DNA of 64,000 nucleotides, taken from contig JACTNA010000018.1 in NCBI GenBank assembly GCA_014584315.1, positions 186,001-250,000 of the forward strand, written 5' to 3'. Shown here piece by piece: positions 57,222 to 64,000 of this stretch (position 1 is the first letter of the stretch; each line of letters starts with the position of its first letter). The translations under genes were made by a program, and so were the position numbers. The notes beneath the pieces are model-generated. The model searched no databases, had not been told where the DNA came from, and worked only from the letters and a program-made list of their open reading frames with translations. The stretch comes from Planctomycetota bacterium. GTDB taxonomy: Bacteria; Planctomycetota; Phycisphaerae; Phycisphaerales; UBA1924.

Positions 57222-58385
57222 ATGACGACGGCTACCCCCACCCGCGGGCTTGAGGGCGTGATCGCGGGCGAGACGGAGATCTGCTCGGTCGAGCAGGGCG
57301 CGCTGATCTACCGCGGGTACGAGATCCACGACCTGGCGGAGCACGCGACGTTCGAGGAAGTGGCGTTCCTGCTGCTGGTGGGGCACAAGCCATCCGCGGA
57401 GGAACTGCGGTTCTTCAAGGACGAACTGGTGGCCAACCGCGCGCTGCCGCCGCAGTGCGTGGACTACCTGCGGGCGGCCGCGCCGCTGCTGAAACAAGGG
57501 TCGGCGGTGCCGATGGACGTGCTGCGCACGTGCGTGAGCATCCTCGGGAACACGGACGCGGAGAGCCAGGACAACTCGCCCGAGGCGAACCTGCGCAAGG
57601 CGAAGCGGCTGACGGCGAAGATCCCGACGATCATCGGGCACATGCAGAACCTGATCGACGGGCGGGAGATCGTCTCCCTGAACACGGGCGGGGACGCGAA
57701 ACTGGGGCACGCGGCGAACCTGCTGTACCTGATGAGCGGGGAGAAACCGAGCGCGGAGCACGCGCACGTGCTGGACGTGTCGCTGATCCTGTACGCGGAG
57801 CACGACTACAACGCGAGCACGTTCACGAGCCGGGTGATCGCGGCGACGCTGAGCGACATGCACGGGGCGGTGACGGGGGCGATCGCCGCGCTGAAGGGTC
57901 CGCTGCACGGCGGGGCGAACGAGGCGGCGATGGAGATGCTCAAGGAGATGCGGCGCGACCTGGGTCCGGAGAACGACCCGAAGAAGATCGACGCGTGGAT
58001 GCAGCGGGCGTTCGCGGAGAAGCGGAAGCTGATGGGGTTCGGGCACCGGGTGTACAAGCACGGCGACCACCGGGCGTCGCTGCTGCACGCGCTTGGGCGG
58101 AAGATCGCGGAGCGGAAGGGGCCTGAGTTCGTGAGGTTGTTCGAGTTGGGCGAGCAAGTGCAGCGGATCATGGCGGAGCAGAAGCAGATCTACCCGAACG
58201 TGGACTTCCCGTGCGGGATGACGTACTACACGATGGGGATCGCGGTGCCGCAGTACACGCCGATCTTCGTGGCGTCGCGGATCACGGGGTGGTGCGCGCA
58301 CATCATGGAGCAGCACGCGAACAACCGGCTGATCCGGCCGATCGCGCAGTACACCGGGCCGCGCGACCTGAAGTGGAAGGGCTGA
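57222..58385 (+). CDS. prpC: Citrate / 2-methylcitrate synthase
   Basis: 387 residues of the short (type II-like) citrate synthase group. Active-site His in GPLHGGANEAAM, the second His in GFGHRVYKHGDHRA, and Asp in the C-terminal part (VDFPCGMTYYTMGI). The end (SRITGWCAHIMEQ then NRLIRPIAQYTGP) is close to PrpC. Proximity to prpB favours 2-methylcitrate synthase, but citrate synthase (gltA) is possible from sequence alone. AAAGGA lies upstream of the ATG and a TACAAT box is 39 nt before it. Confidence 0.88.
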   Translation: MTTATPTRGLEGVIAGETEICSVEQGALIYRGYEIHDLAEHATFEEVAFLLLVGHKPSAEELRFFKDELVANRALPPQCVDYLRAAAPLLKQGSAVPMDVLRTCVSILGNTDAESQDNSPEANLRKAKRLTAKIPTIIGHMQNLIDGREIVSLNTGGDAKLGHAANLLYLMSGEKPSAEHAHVLDVSLILYAEHDYNASTFTSRVIAATLSDMHGAVTGAIAALKGPLHGGANEAAMEMLKEMRRDLGPENDPKKIDAWMQRAFAEKRKLMGFGHRVYKHGDHRASLLHALGRKIAERKGPEFVRLFELGEQVQRIMAEQKQIYPNVDFPCGMTYYTMGIAVPQYTPIFVASRITGWCAHIMEQHANNRLIRPIAQYTGPRDLKWKG

Positions 58386-58403
58386 ACGTCGGGGCGGCGT
58401 GGC

Positions 58404-59303
58404 GTGCGGGCGTGGACGCGGGAGGGGCGTGCGGTGGCGTTCCGATTCGGGCGGCGTGAGGAGATCGGGGCCGCGGTGCGCCGGGTCGCGCTGGAGCAAC
58501 TGGCCAAGGCCGAGCGCGCGCTGGCACGGACGGGCGGGGACCACGAGCGGGCGGTGCACGAGGCGCGCAAGTGCATCACGCGGGCGCGGAGCGCGCTGCG
58601 GCTGGTGCGGCACGCGTCGGACGGCGCGTTCGACACGATCAACGCGGGGCTTGGCGAGGCGGCGCGGTCGCTCTCGACCAGCCGCGACGCCGCGGTGACG
58701 CTGGCGGCGTTCGATGCGCTGGCGGGCGAGTCCGAGGGGTCGGCGGGAGTGCGCGAGCGTCTGGCGGGCGGGGCGTGGCAGGACCCCGCGCTGCCCTCCG
58801 ATCGGGCGGTCGAACGCGCGGTGGTCACGATCGGGGCCGCCCGGGACGAGATCGAGGCTCTGCGGTTCTCCGCGGGCGGGTTCGGGCTGATCGAGCCGGG
58901 GCTGCGGCGGGCGTGGCGGCGCGCGCGGCGGGCGATGCGCTCGGCGATGGAGGACCCGACGGACGAGCGGCTGCACGAGTGGCGCAAACGGTGCAAGGTC
59001 TGCCACGCGCACGCGAAACTGCTGCGGCGCATCCGGGCGAAAGAGGTGGAGCGGCTGGTCACGCGGCTGCGCGACCTCTGCACCGCGCTCGGTGAGGAGC
59101 GCGACTTGGCGCTCCTGGCCGAACGGCTGGGGTCGTTGGGCGAGGAGACGGCGATTCGCGGGTTGATCGACGAGGCGTCGCGGCGGCGGGAGGCGCTGCG
59201 TGGGCGGGCGTTCGCGCTGGGGGAGACCGTGTTCGAGCGCGGCGCGCGGAAGACGACGCGTCGGTTCGGCCGGTTGCACGAGCGATGGCGGCATGGCGGC
59301 TGA
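58404..59303 (+). CDS. CHAD-domain protein
   Basis: 299 residues, all helical. Conserved His and basic residues of CHAD are present: AVHEARKCITRARSALRLVR (first half) and RLHEWRKRCKVCHAHAKLLR (second half). CHAD domains bind inorganic polyphosphate. No CYTH triphosphatase domain is attached. The start may be GTG 58404 or GTG 58434 (VAFRFGRR). It follows prpC by 18 nt and may be co-transcribed. Confidence 0.88.
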   Translation: MRAWTREGRAVAFRFGRREEIGAAVRRVALEQLAKAERALARTGGDHERAVHEARKCITRARSALRLVRHASDGAFDTINAGLGEAARSLSTSRDAAVTLAAFDALAGESEGSAGVRERLAGGAWQDPALPSDRAVERAVVTIGAARDEIEALRFSAGGFGLIEPGLRRAWRRARRAMRSAMEDPTDERLHEWRKRCKVCHAHAKLLRRIRAKEVERLVTRLRDLCTALGEERDLALLAERLGSLGEETAIRGLIDEASRRREALRGRAFALGETVFERGARKTTRRFGRLHERWRHGG

Positions 59304-59309
59304 CGGCGG

Positions 59310-61100
59310 CTACGGCGCGGCCGAGACGGGCGTGTGGCCTTGCGCCGAGCGCGCGGCCCGCGGAGGCTCGCCGTCGAGCAGTTCGCGGTAGATGGACTCG
59401 ACCTCGGCGACGTGCTCGGGGTAACTGCGCAGGACGCTGGCGTGGTGGATCTCGCGCGGGCTGGGGACCACGACATCGCCGGACACGATGCGGCGGATGC
59501 AGTCGGCGAGGGCGTCGGGGTCGCCGGCGCGGAAGAGGAGCGCGTTGCCGAGGCCGCCGTTGGCGCGGGCGGCGGGCGAGCCGGGCTCGTGGAGCCAGTC
59601 CACGGGGCCGCCGAGGCGCGAGGCGACGATGAACTTTCCGGCGTGGAGGTGCTCGAGCATGACGAGGGGCGAGTTCTCGAACCAGATGTGTGGGAGGATG
59701 CCGACGTCGTACTCTCCGGCGGCGGCGAGGAGCATGACGGTGTCGTAGCCGCCGAGAAAACTGACCTCGGGGTATGGGCTGAGCATCTTTCTGTAGCCCC
59801 AGTCGAGGCCGTAGGCGTGGATGAGGAACTGGCAGCGGCGTCGGACATCGGGTTCGAGCCGTTGGATGGCGCGAGCGAGCACGCCGAGACCCTTGTTGTT
59901 GCGCGTGGTGCCGAGGAATCCGAAGCGAATGGGACGGCGGGCCTCGGCCGGGTTCCACGGGCGTGTTTCGTAGAAGGGGCTGCGGCGTGCGCGGCGGTTG
60001 ATCTGGTCAAAGTGCGGCTGGCCGAGGCGGACGTGGCGGAGGCGCGAGCGTTCGACGCCCATGGACTCGTAGACGCGGCACATGAACTCGCTGGGGGGGA
60101 TGACGAGCGAAGCGTGGTTGAGCGCCTCGATGCCGGCGAGTCGGCGCCGGGCGTAGAGGCCGGCGTCGATGACGCGGAGGTGGAGGTCGCGCGAGGCGAG
60201 GAATCGCTCGTTGGCGTCGAGGGGGGGGCTTCCGAGTTCGTCGATCTTGTCGCGGTCGCGGAGTTGCAGGCCGTGGTCGAAGGTGCCGGGGTGGTCGGGC
60301 GGGCCTGGGTCGAAGCCGCGTGCGGCCTCGGGGTCGGGCTTGACGCGGTCGGCCTGCTCGATGTCCTCGGGGGTGGGCTTGGGTTTGCCCTTGAGGGCGT
60401 CGCGTGCGGCCTTGAAGACGACCTCCATGAGGGCGGCGGTCTCGGGGCCGAAAAGGCGCTCCGCGCCCTGCTCGATGGCGCGGTTGAAGCGGACGGCTCG
60501 CGGGGAACTGGCTTCGAGGCAGCCGACGCAGCGGCGGCCGCCGTCGTAGTCCATGCAGCAGTCGCGTTCCTTGTGCAGCAGGTCGACCTGCGGGCAGACG
60601 TACCAGTAGTTGTGTGGCGTGACGACGACGGGCCTGCCCGTGCGCCGGATGGCCTCGACGACGCTGAGGGCGAAGCCCTCGAGCGAGTGGGCGTGGACGA
60701 CCTCCGCGCCGACCGAGTCGAGCCAGCGCAGCACCATCGCATCGTCGCGGGGCGAGGCGAACTCGTTGGCGACGTGGGCGAAGTTGGTCGAGGCGGGCGA
60801 GAAGTTGCGGCTGTTGACGAGCGAGTAGCATCGCACGCCGCGCCAGGGCTTTTCGTCGCGGATGCGCGGACCACCGATGAGGGAGTAGTCCATGCCGGAG
60901 CGCAGGTACGAGACGCTGTGGCCCGTCATGGCGAGCCCCGCGGCGAGTTCCGTCGCGGACAGGTTGTAGCCGGAGCCCTCGAGGGCCTGAAGGCGGAGTC
61001 GCGCCCAGCCGAGGATGGCGATGCGCAAGGGGCGGTCGGTGCGCGGCCAGCCTTGCGGCGCTCGCTGCGTGCTCGCACTGTTCGGATCGGTGTGTGTCAT
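59310..61100 (-). CDS. GT4-family glycosyltransferase
   Basis: 596 residues. N-terminal GT-B domain (LRIAILGWARLRLQALEGSG; VVHAHSLEGFALSVVEAIRR; VVVTPHNYWYVCPQVDLL). A Cys cluster (CCMDYDGGRRCVGCLEAS) follows near residue 190, and a variable acidic region spans ~230-300. The C-terminal nucleotide-sugar domain has RFGFLGTTRNNKGLGVLARA and the EX7E-like VGILPHIWFENSPLVMLEHL. Probably transfers a sugar to surface polysaccharide or glycoprotein. AGTGTA (TACACT on the minus strand) is 52 nt upstream. The neighbours are also glycosyltransferases. Confidence 0.88.
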   Translation of the reverse strand: MTHTDPNSASTQRAPQGWPRTDRPLRIAILGWARLRLQALEGSGYNLSATELAAGLAMTGHSVSYLRSGMDYSLIGGPRIRDEKPWRGVRCYSLVNSRNFSPASTNFAHVANEFASPRDDAMVLRWLDSVGAEVVHAHSLEGFALSVVEAIRRTGRPVVVTPHNYWYVCPQVDLLHKERDCCMDYDGGRRCVGCLEASSPRAVRFNRAIEQGAERLFGPETAALMEVVFKAARDALKGKPKPTPEDIEQADRVKPDPEAARGFDPGPPDHPGTFDHGLQLRDRDKIDELGSPPLDANERFLASRDLHLRVIDAGLYARRRLAGIEALNHASLVIPPSEFMCRVYESMGVERSRLRHVRLGQPHFDQINRRARRSPFYETRPWNPAEARRPIRFGFLGTTRNNKGLGVLARAIQRLEPDVRRRCQFLIHAYGLDWGYRKMLSPYPEVSFLGGYDTVMLLAAAGEYDVGILPHIWFENSPLVMLEHLHAGKFIVASRLGGPVDWLHEPGSPAARANGGLGNALLFRAGDPDALADCIRRIVSGDVVVPSPREIHHASVLRSYPEHVAEVESIYRELLDGEPPRAARSAQGHTPVSAAP

Positions 61101-61118
61101 CGGTCGTGCGGTGTCGGA

Positions 61119-62786
61119 TCAGCCGTAGCGTGTCGAGGACTTGTACGGACGGAGTGTAGCGGCGTGCAGCACGCACCGGACGCCCGTGACGAACCATCGG
61201 GCGAGGAACGCGGCGCGACGGATCGGGCCGTCGCGCTCGACCTGGGCGCGGTCGGGCGAGCGTCGATCGACGTGGATGTTCCAACGGCCGCGCGGGAGCG
61301 GGAAGTCGTTCACCTGGTCGAAGACGATGCACGCCCTGACCGGCGTGAGCACGAGCGGCCACTGTCGGCGCAGGCGGGAGAGCCGACTGGGGGCGTAGAC
61401 GACGCGGCGTGAGACGCCCGCGCCTGCGGGGACGTAGCAGCCCGGGACGTCGTTGCGGACGACCTCGACCCATCGCGGGCCTGGGCTGCCGGCGAGGCGC
61501 GCCGCGGCGGCGGCGCGGAGTTCCGCGCTCCAGGCGAGGGAGTCGGGATGGTTGCAGGTGATGACGACGTTCGCGCCGCCGGCGAGCGCTCCGGTGCGCT
61601 CCAGCGCGTCCATGAGCGGCTCGGTGGGCGGGCCTTCGAAGTCGAGTTTGCCCGCGCGGCCGCGGCAGGCGTCGTCGGCGGTGCGGCGGATGATCTCGGC
61701 GTGGAACAGCCGTCGGTGCGTGGCGGCGACGAGTGAGTCCTTCATCAGGCCGGCGAGGCGTCTGAGCGTGACGCGGCGGAGTTCGCGGGGGGGGAGGATC
61801 TTCTGGAGCACCCAGAGGATGTTGCGCTGGGCGTAATAGAGTCGGGCGGGGGTGAGTTTGTGGTGCCAGGGCGTGTGGTAGACGACCGCGTCGAGGTTCA
61901 GCACGACTCGCCGGCCGGCGCGTGCGAAGCGGAGGCACCAGTCGGCGTCGTCGCAATAGATGAAGTATCGCCAGTCCCAGAAGCCGACCTCGCGCACGGC
62001 GGACCAGCGTGCGAGGAGCGAGCAGGCGGAGACGACGTCGACGTCGCGCAGGCCCGAGTATTCGCGCCTGCCCTTCGTGCCGCCGACGCGTTCGGCCCAG
62101 GCCTTGTGCTCGTCGTGGCGCGGGTGCCCGGGGGGGGCATTGTCGGTCATCAGGCCTGTTCGGCGGTCGAAGTAGACGGTGGTCTCGATGGTGGTGTCGC
62201 GGTTGCGGATGTCGACGGTGCGCGAGCCGACGAGGCCGATGGACGGGTCGTTCGTCGCGGCCTCGACGAGTCGTTGCGCCGCGTCGTCGGGCAGGTCGAT
62301 GTCGTCGTCCACGAGCCAGACGTAGTCGGGGGGCGTGGGCGAGTCGGGCACATCGAAGGCGTGCTGGACGTAGGCGAATCCGGTGTTGAAGCCGCCGCAC
62401 CCGCCGAGGTTGTGCGCGTTGCGGACGACGGTGAGGGACCGGAGTCCGGCGCGGTTCGGGCCGCGCCCCGTCGGCGTCGGCTCGGCGAACGCCGGCTCGT
62501 GGGCGTGCTGGGTCGGGTTGGGCACGATGCGCTCGGCACCCCAACGCTCGACGAGCAGCTCCGCGGTGCCGTCGGTGGAGGCGTTGTCGACGACGACGGC
62601 GTCGATGGCGGATCGCGGGAATCGCTGGCGTGCGAGGGCGGCGATCACGTCGCAGACCATGGCCGCGCGGTTCCACGTCACGATGATGACGGCGACGTTC
62701 GGGGGCGGGATCGGGGTGTGCGCATCGACCGCGACGGGGCGTTTCGTGTGCGAAACAGGCTGTGCGGGCGCGGTCGGGTCGCTCAT
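61119..62786 (-). CDS. GT2-family glycosyltransferase
   Basis: 555 residues. The GT-A fold begins VAVIIVTWNRAAMVCDVIAA, with VVVDNASTDGTAE, the DxD motif in VWLVDDDIDLPDDAAQRLVE, and FIYCDDADWCLRFARAGRRV as acceptor/base region, as in galactofuranosyl- and rhamnosyltransferases. The C-terminal ~200 residues are not assigned. The ATG at 62786 (MSDPTAPAQPV) is followed by ~28 disordered residues. It ends 18 nt before the next gene start. Confidence 0.88.
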   Translation of the reverse strand: MSDPTAPAQPVSHTKRPVAVDAHTPIPPPNVAVIIVTWNRAAMVCDVIAALARQRFPRSAIDAVVVDNASTDGTAELLVERWGAERIVPNPTQHAHEPAFAEPTPTGRGPNRAGLRSLTVVRNAHNLGGCGGFNTGFAYVQHAFDVPDSPTPPDYVWLVDDDIDLPDDAAQRLVEAATNDPSIGLVGSRTVDIRNRDTTIETTVYFDRRTGLMTDNAPPGHPRHDEHKAWAERVGGTKGRREYSGLRDVDVVSACSLLARWSAVREVGFWDWRYFIYCDDADWCLRFARAGRRVVLNLDAVVYHTPWHHKLTPARLYYAQRNILWVLQKILPPRELRRVTLRRLAGLMKDSLVAATHRRLFHAEIIRRTADDACRGRAGKLDFEGPPTEPLMDALERTGALAGGANVVITCNHPDSLAWSAELRAAAAARLAGSPGPRWVEVVRNDVPGCYVPAGAGVSRRVVYAPSRLSRLRRQWPLVLTPVRACIVFDQVNDFPLPRGRWNIHVDRRSPDRAQVERDGPIRRAAFLARWFVTGVRCVLHAATLRPYKSSTRYG

Positions 62787-62796
62787 GCGGATCGGC

Positions 62797-64000
62797 TCAG
62801 GCGGTCGCGGCGGCGGCCCGGCGGCGCGACGCCTCGTGGATGCACTCAGCGTAGACGGCCTCGACCTCGGCCGCATGGGTCTGGATCGACTTTGGCGGGC
62901 GGACGCCTTCTCGCAGGCGCGTGAGCGTCCACGGCTCGCGGGCGACACGGGCGAGCGTGCGGGCGAGGTCGTAGCGGTCGTTCCCGCGGAAGAGCAGGCC
63001 GTTCTCGCCGTGGCGCACGAAGTCGGGGATGCCGCCGACGGCCGCGCCGAGGACGGGGACGCGGCAGGCGAAGAACTCGAAGACGGTCTGAGGGCCGTTG
63101 TCCCACCAGGTGCTGGGGACGACGCCGAGGTCCTGCCCGCCGAGCATCCACGGGATGTCGCGGTACTCGTAGCCCTCGAACCACCGCAGGCCCGCGAGGC
63201 GCGGCTGGAGTCGGCTGAAGCGCCACTCGGTGCGCTTGCCGCCGAGGGCGTAGACGGAGACCTCGAATCGTGCGAGCACCTCGGGCGTGAGGAGTTCGAG
63301 GGCGTCGGCGAGGACGTGGAGGCCCTTGTACGGGTTGTCGTAGCCCATGAAGGCGAGGCGGACGGGGCGGGGGCGGTCGCGGTCGAAGGGGGGGGGGTCG
63401 AAGACGAGTTCGGCGTGCCGGGCGGCCAGTTCGCCTGCGCGGGTGCCGATGTGCAGCGTGCGCAGCCGCGCCGGGCTGACGCCGAGCGACTCGAACTTGC
63501 GGTGGACGAAGTCCGAGACGGCGAGGACCGCGTCGCAGCGGTTCAGGGCGCGGAGCATGGCGAGTCGGCGGCGGCCGTAGCGCGTGGACGGGTCGGGCGG
63601 GGGTTCGGGGCGCACGTCGTTGCCGAGCGGCTGCCACTCGGGCGAGTCCGGTCGCGGTCGGAAGGCGGCGTCGGCCTCGGTGCGGAGCGCGACGGTTCGG
63701 CCGCGGGTTTCTTCGCCGGGGCGGGGCCGCGGCAGCAGCACGTCGGCCGGCCCGAGGACCGGACGCGCGGCGGGGTCGGGGGCGGTCGGATTGGCGGCGG
63801 GGGGGGGCTGTTCGTTCTGCACGGGCAGCGCGATCGCGCGCACCAGCCGGCCGAGGACGGACGGCGTGCGGGATGGAAGCGCCGGGCCGCCGCCCGTCTG
63901 CGGTGCGAGGCCCGCCCGGCGCAGGCGCTCCTCGCGCGGATCGCAGGCTTCGATGCACCCGTCGCATCGCCTGCCGCCCTCCGCGCTGTGGCACGGGCGA
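62797..64000 (-). CDS. GT4-family glycosyltransferase, truncated by the window edge
   Basis: About 400 C-terminal codons are present; the frame stays open to position 64000, so the start lies outside. The visible N-terminal end includes CHSAEGGRRCDGCIEACDP, a Cys cluster like that of the glycosyltransferase at 59310-61100. A disordered Pro-rich stretch follows, then CDAVLAVSDFVHRKFESLGV, RLAFMGYDNPYKGLHVLADA and the EX7E-like VVPSTWWDNGPQTVFEFFAC. Likely part of the same polysaccharide cluster. Confidence 0.85.
   Translation of the reverse strand, partial: RPCHSAEGGRRCDGCIEACDPREERLRRAGLAPQTGGGPALPSRTPSVLGRLVRAIALPVQNEQPPPAANPTAPDPAARPVLGPADVLLPRPRPGEETRGRTVALRTEADAAFRPRPDSPEWQPLGNDVRPEPPPDPSTRYGRRRLAMLRALNRCDAVLAVSDFVHRKFESLGVSPARLRTLHIGTRAGELAARHAELVFDPPPFDRDRPRPVRLAFMGYDNPYKGLHVLADALELLTPEVLARFEVSVYALGGKRTEWRFSRLQPRLAGLRWFEGYEYRDIPWMLGGQDLGVVPSTWWDNGPQTVFEFFACRVPVLGAAVGGIPDFVRHGENGLLFRGNDRYDLARTLARVAREPWTLTRLREGVRPPKSIQTHAAEVEAVYAECIHEASRRRAAAATA

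Noticed and set aside
62797-63843. GTG at 63843 as the real start of the last glycosyltransferase
   Set aside because: The frame continues upstream to the window edge with a conserved Cys cluster (CHSAEGGRRCDGC), so this is an internal codon.

Overview
The window is high-GC chromosomal DNA, most likely from a planctomycete of the class Phycisphaerae. The lineage call rests on several traits together: an LExRxLLSG N-terminal motif on a surface protein (4530-6833), a Cys-rich dockerin-like C-terminus (11561-13858), a PEP-CTERM-like tail (14124-15791), CPxCxYDLRG zinc-ribbon tails (54996-55757), a planctomycete-style HNH protein and an IS200-like REP transposase. It is an inference from protein style; no rRNA is present.

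Layout. 0-4.4 kb: start of an M42 peptidase, rnhA and a divergent purL, separated by inverted octamer arrays. 4.5-16.5 kb: a surface protein, a predicted three-gene unit (sigma-54 response regulator, AAA ATPase, DUF4276 protein), ruvC, a metzincin-kelch-dockerin protein, an M23-like protein and ribE. 16.6-24.9 kb: beta-propeller lipoprotein, purH, HNH protein, pterin carbinolamine dehydratase, gluQ, DUF192 lipoprotein, a SpoIIE-type phosphatase, an ABC ATPase and a STAS protein. 25-34.6 kb: gyrA, a large hypothetical protein, ribosomal protein S1, a receiver-like protein, glutamate dehydrogenase and a DinB-like protein. 35.39-43.08 kb: an integrated element with a tyrosine integrase, a DUF3987/TOPRIM replication protein, two excisionase-like proteins and an XRE regulator, bounded by 22-bp direct repeats that look like a tRNA 3' end. 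43.3-48.3 kb: the lipid operon rpmF-plsX-fabH-fabD-(lipoprotein)-fabG. 48.4-49.6 kb: a RAYT transposase between arrays of REP-like palindromes. 50-64 kb: a class V aminotransferase, an M28 peptidase, apaG, prpB, an MFS transporter, a citrate/2-methylcitrate synthase, a CHAD protein and three glycosyltransferases.

Three window-wide patterns stand out. First, at least 14 genes carry a -10-like hexamer (mostly TACACT, TAGGCT, TACCAT) only 5-9 nt before the start codon, which predicts leaderless mRNAs; other genes have a Shine-Dalgarno sequence instead. Second, REP-like palindromes flank the RAYT gene, and one copy lies inside the N-terminal coding region of the DUF192 lipoprotein 27 kb away. Third, strand composition changes: the + strand is C-rich up to about 52 kb whichever strand the genes are on, and G-rich after about 54 kb. 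The integrated element is also G-rich on +, unlike its flanks.

The most promising systems are the integrated element, whose integrase reading frame runs through the attachment core so that integration swaps its C-terminus, and the regulator-ATPase-DUF4276 unit, which resembles known two-gene defence modules.
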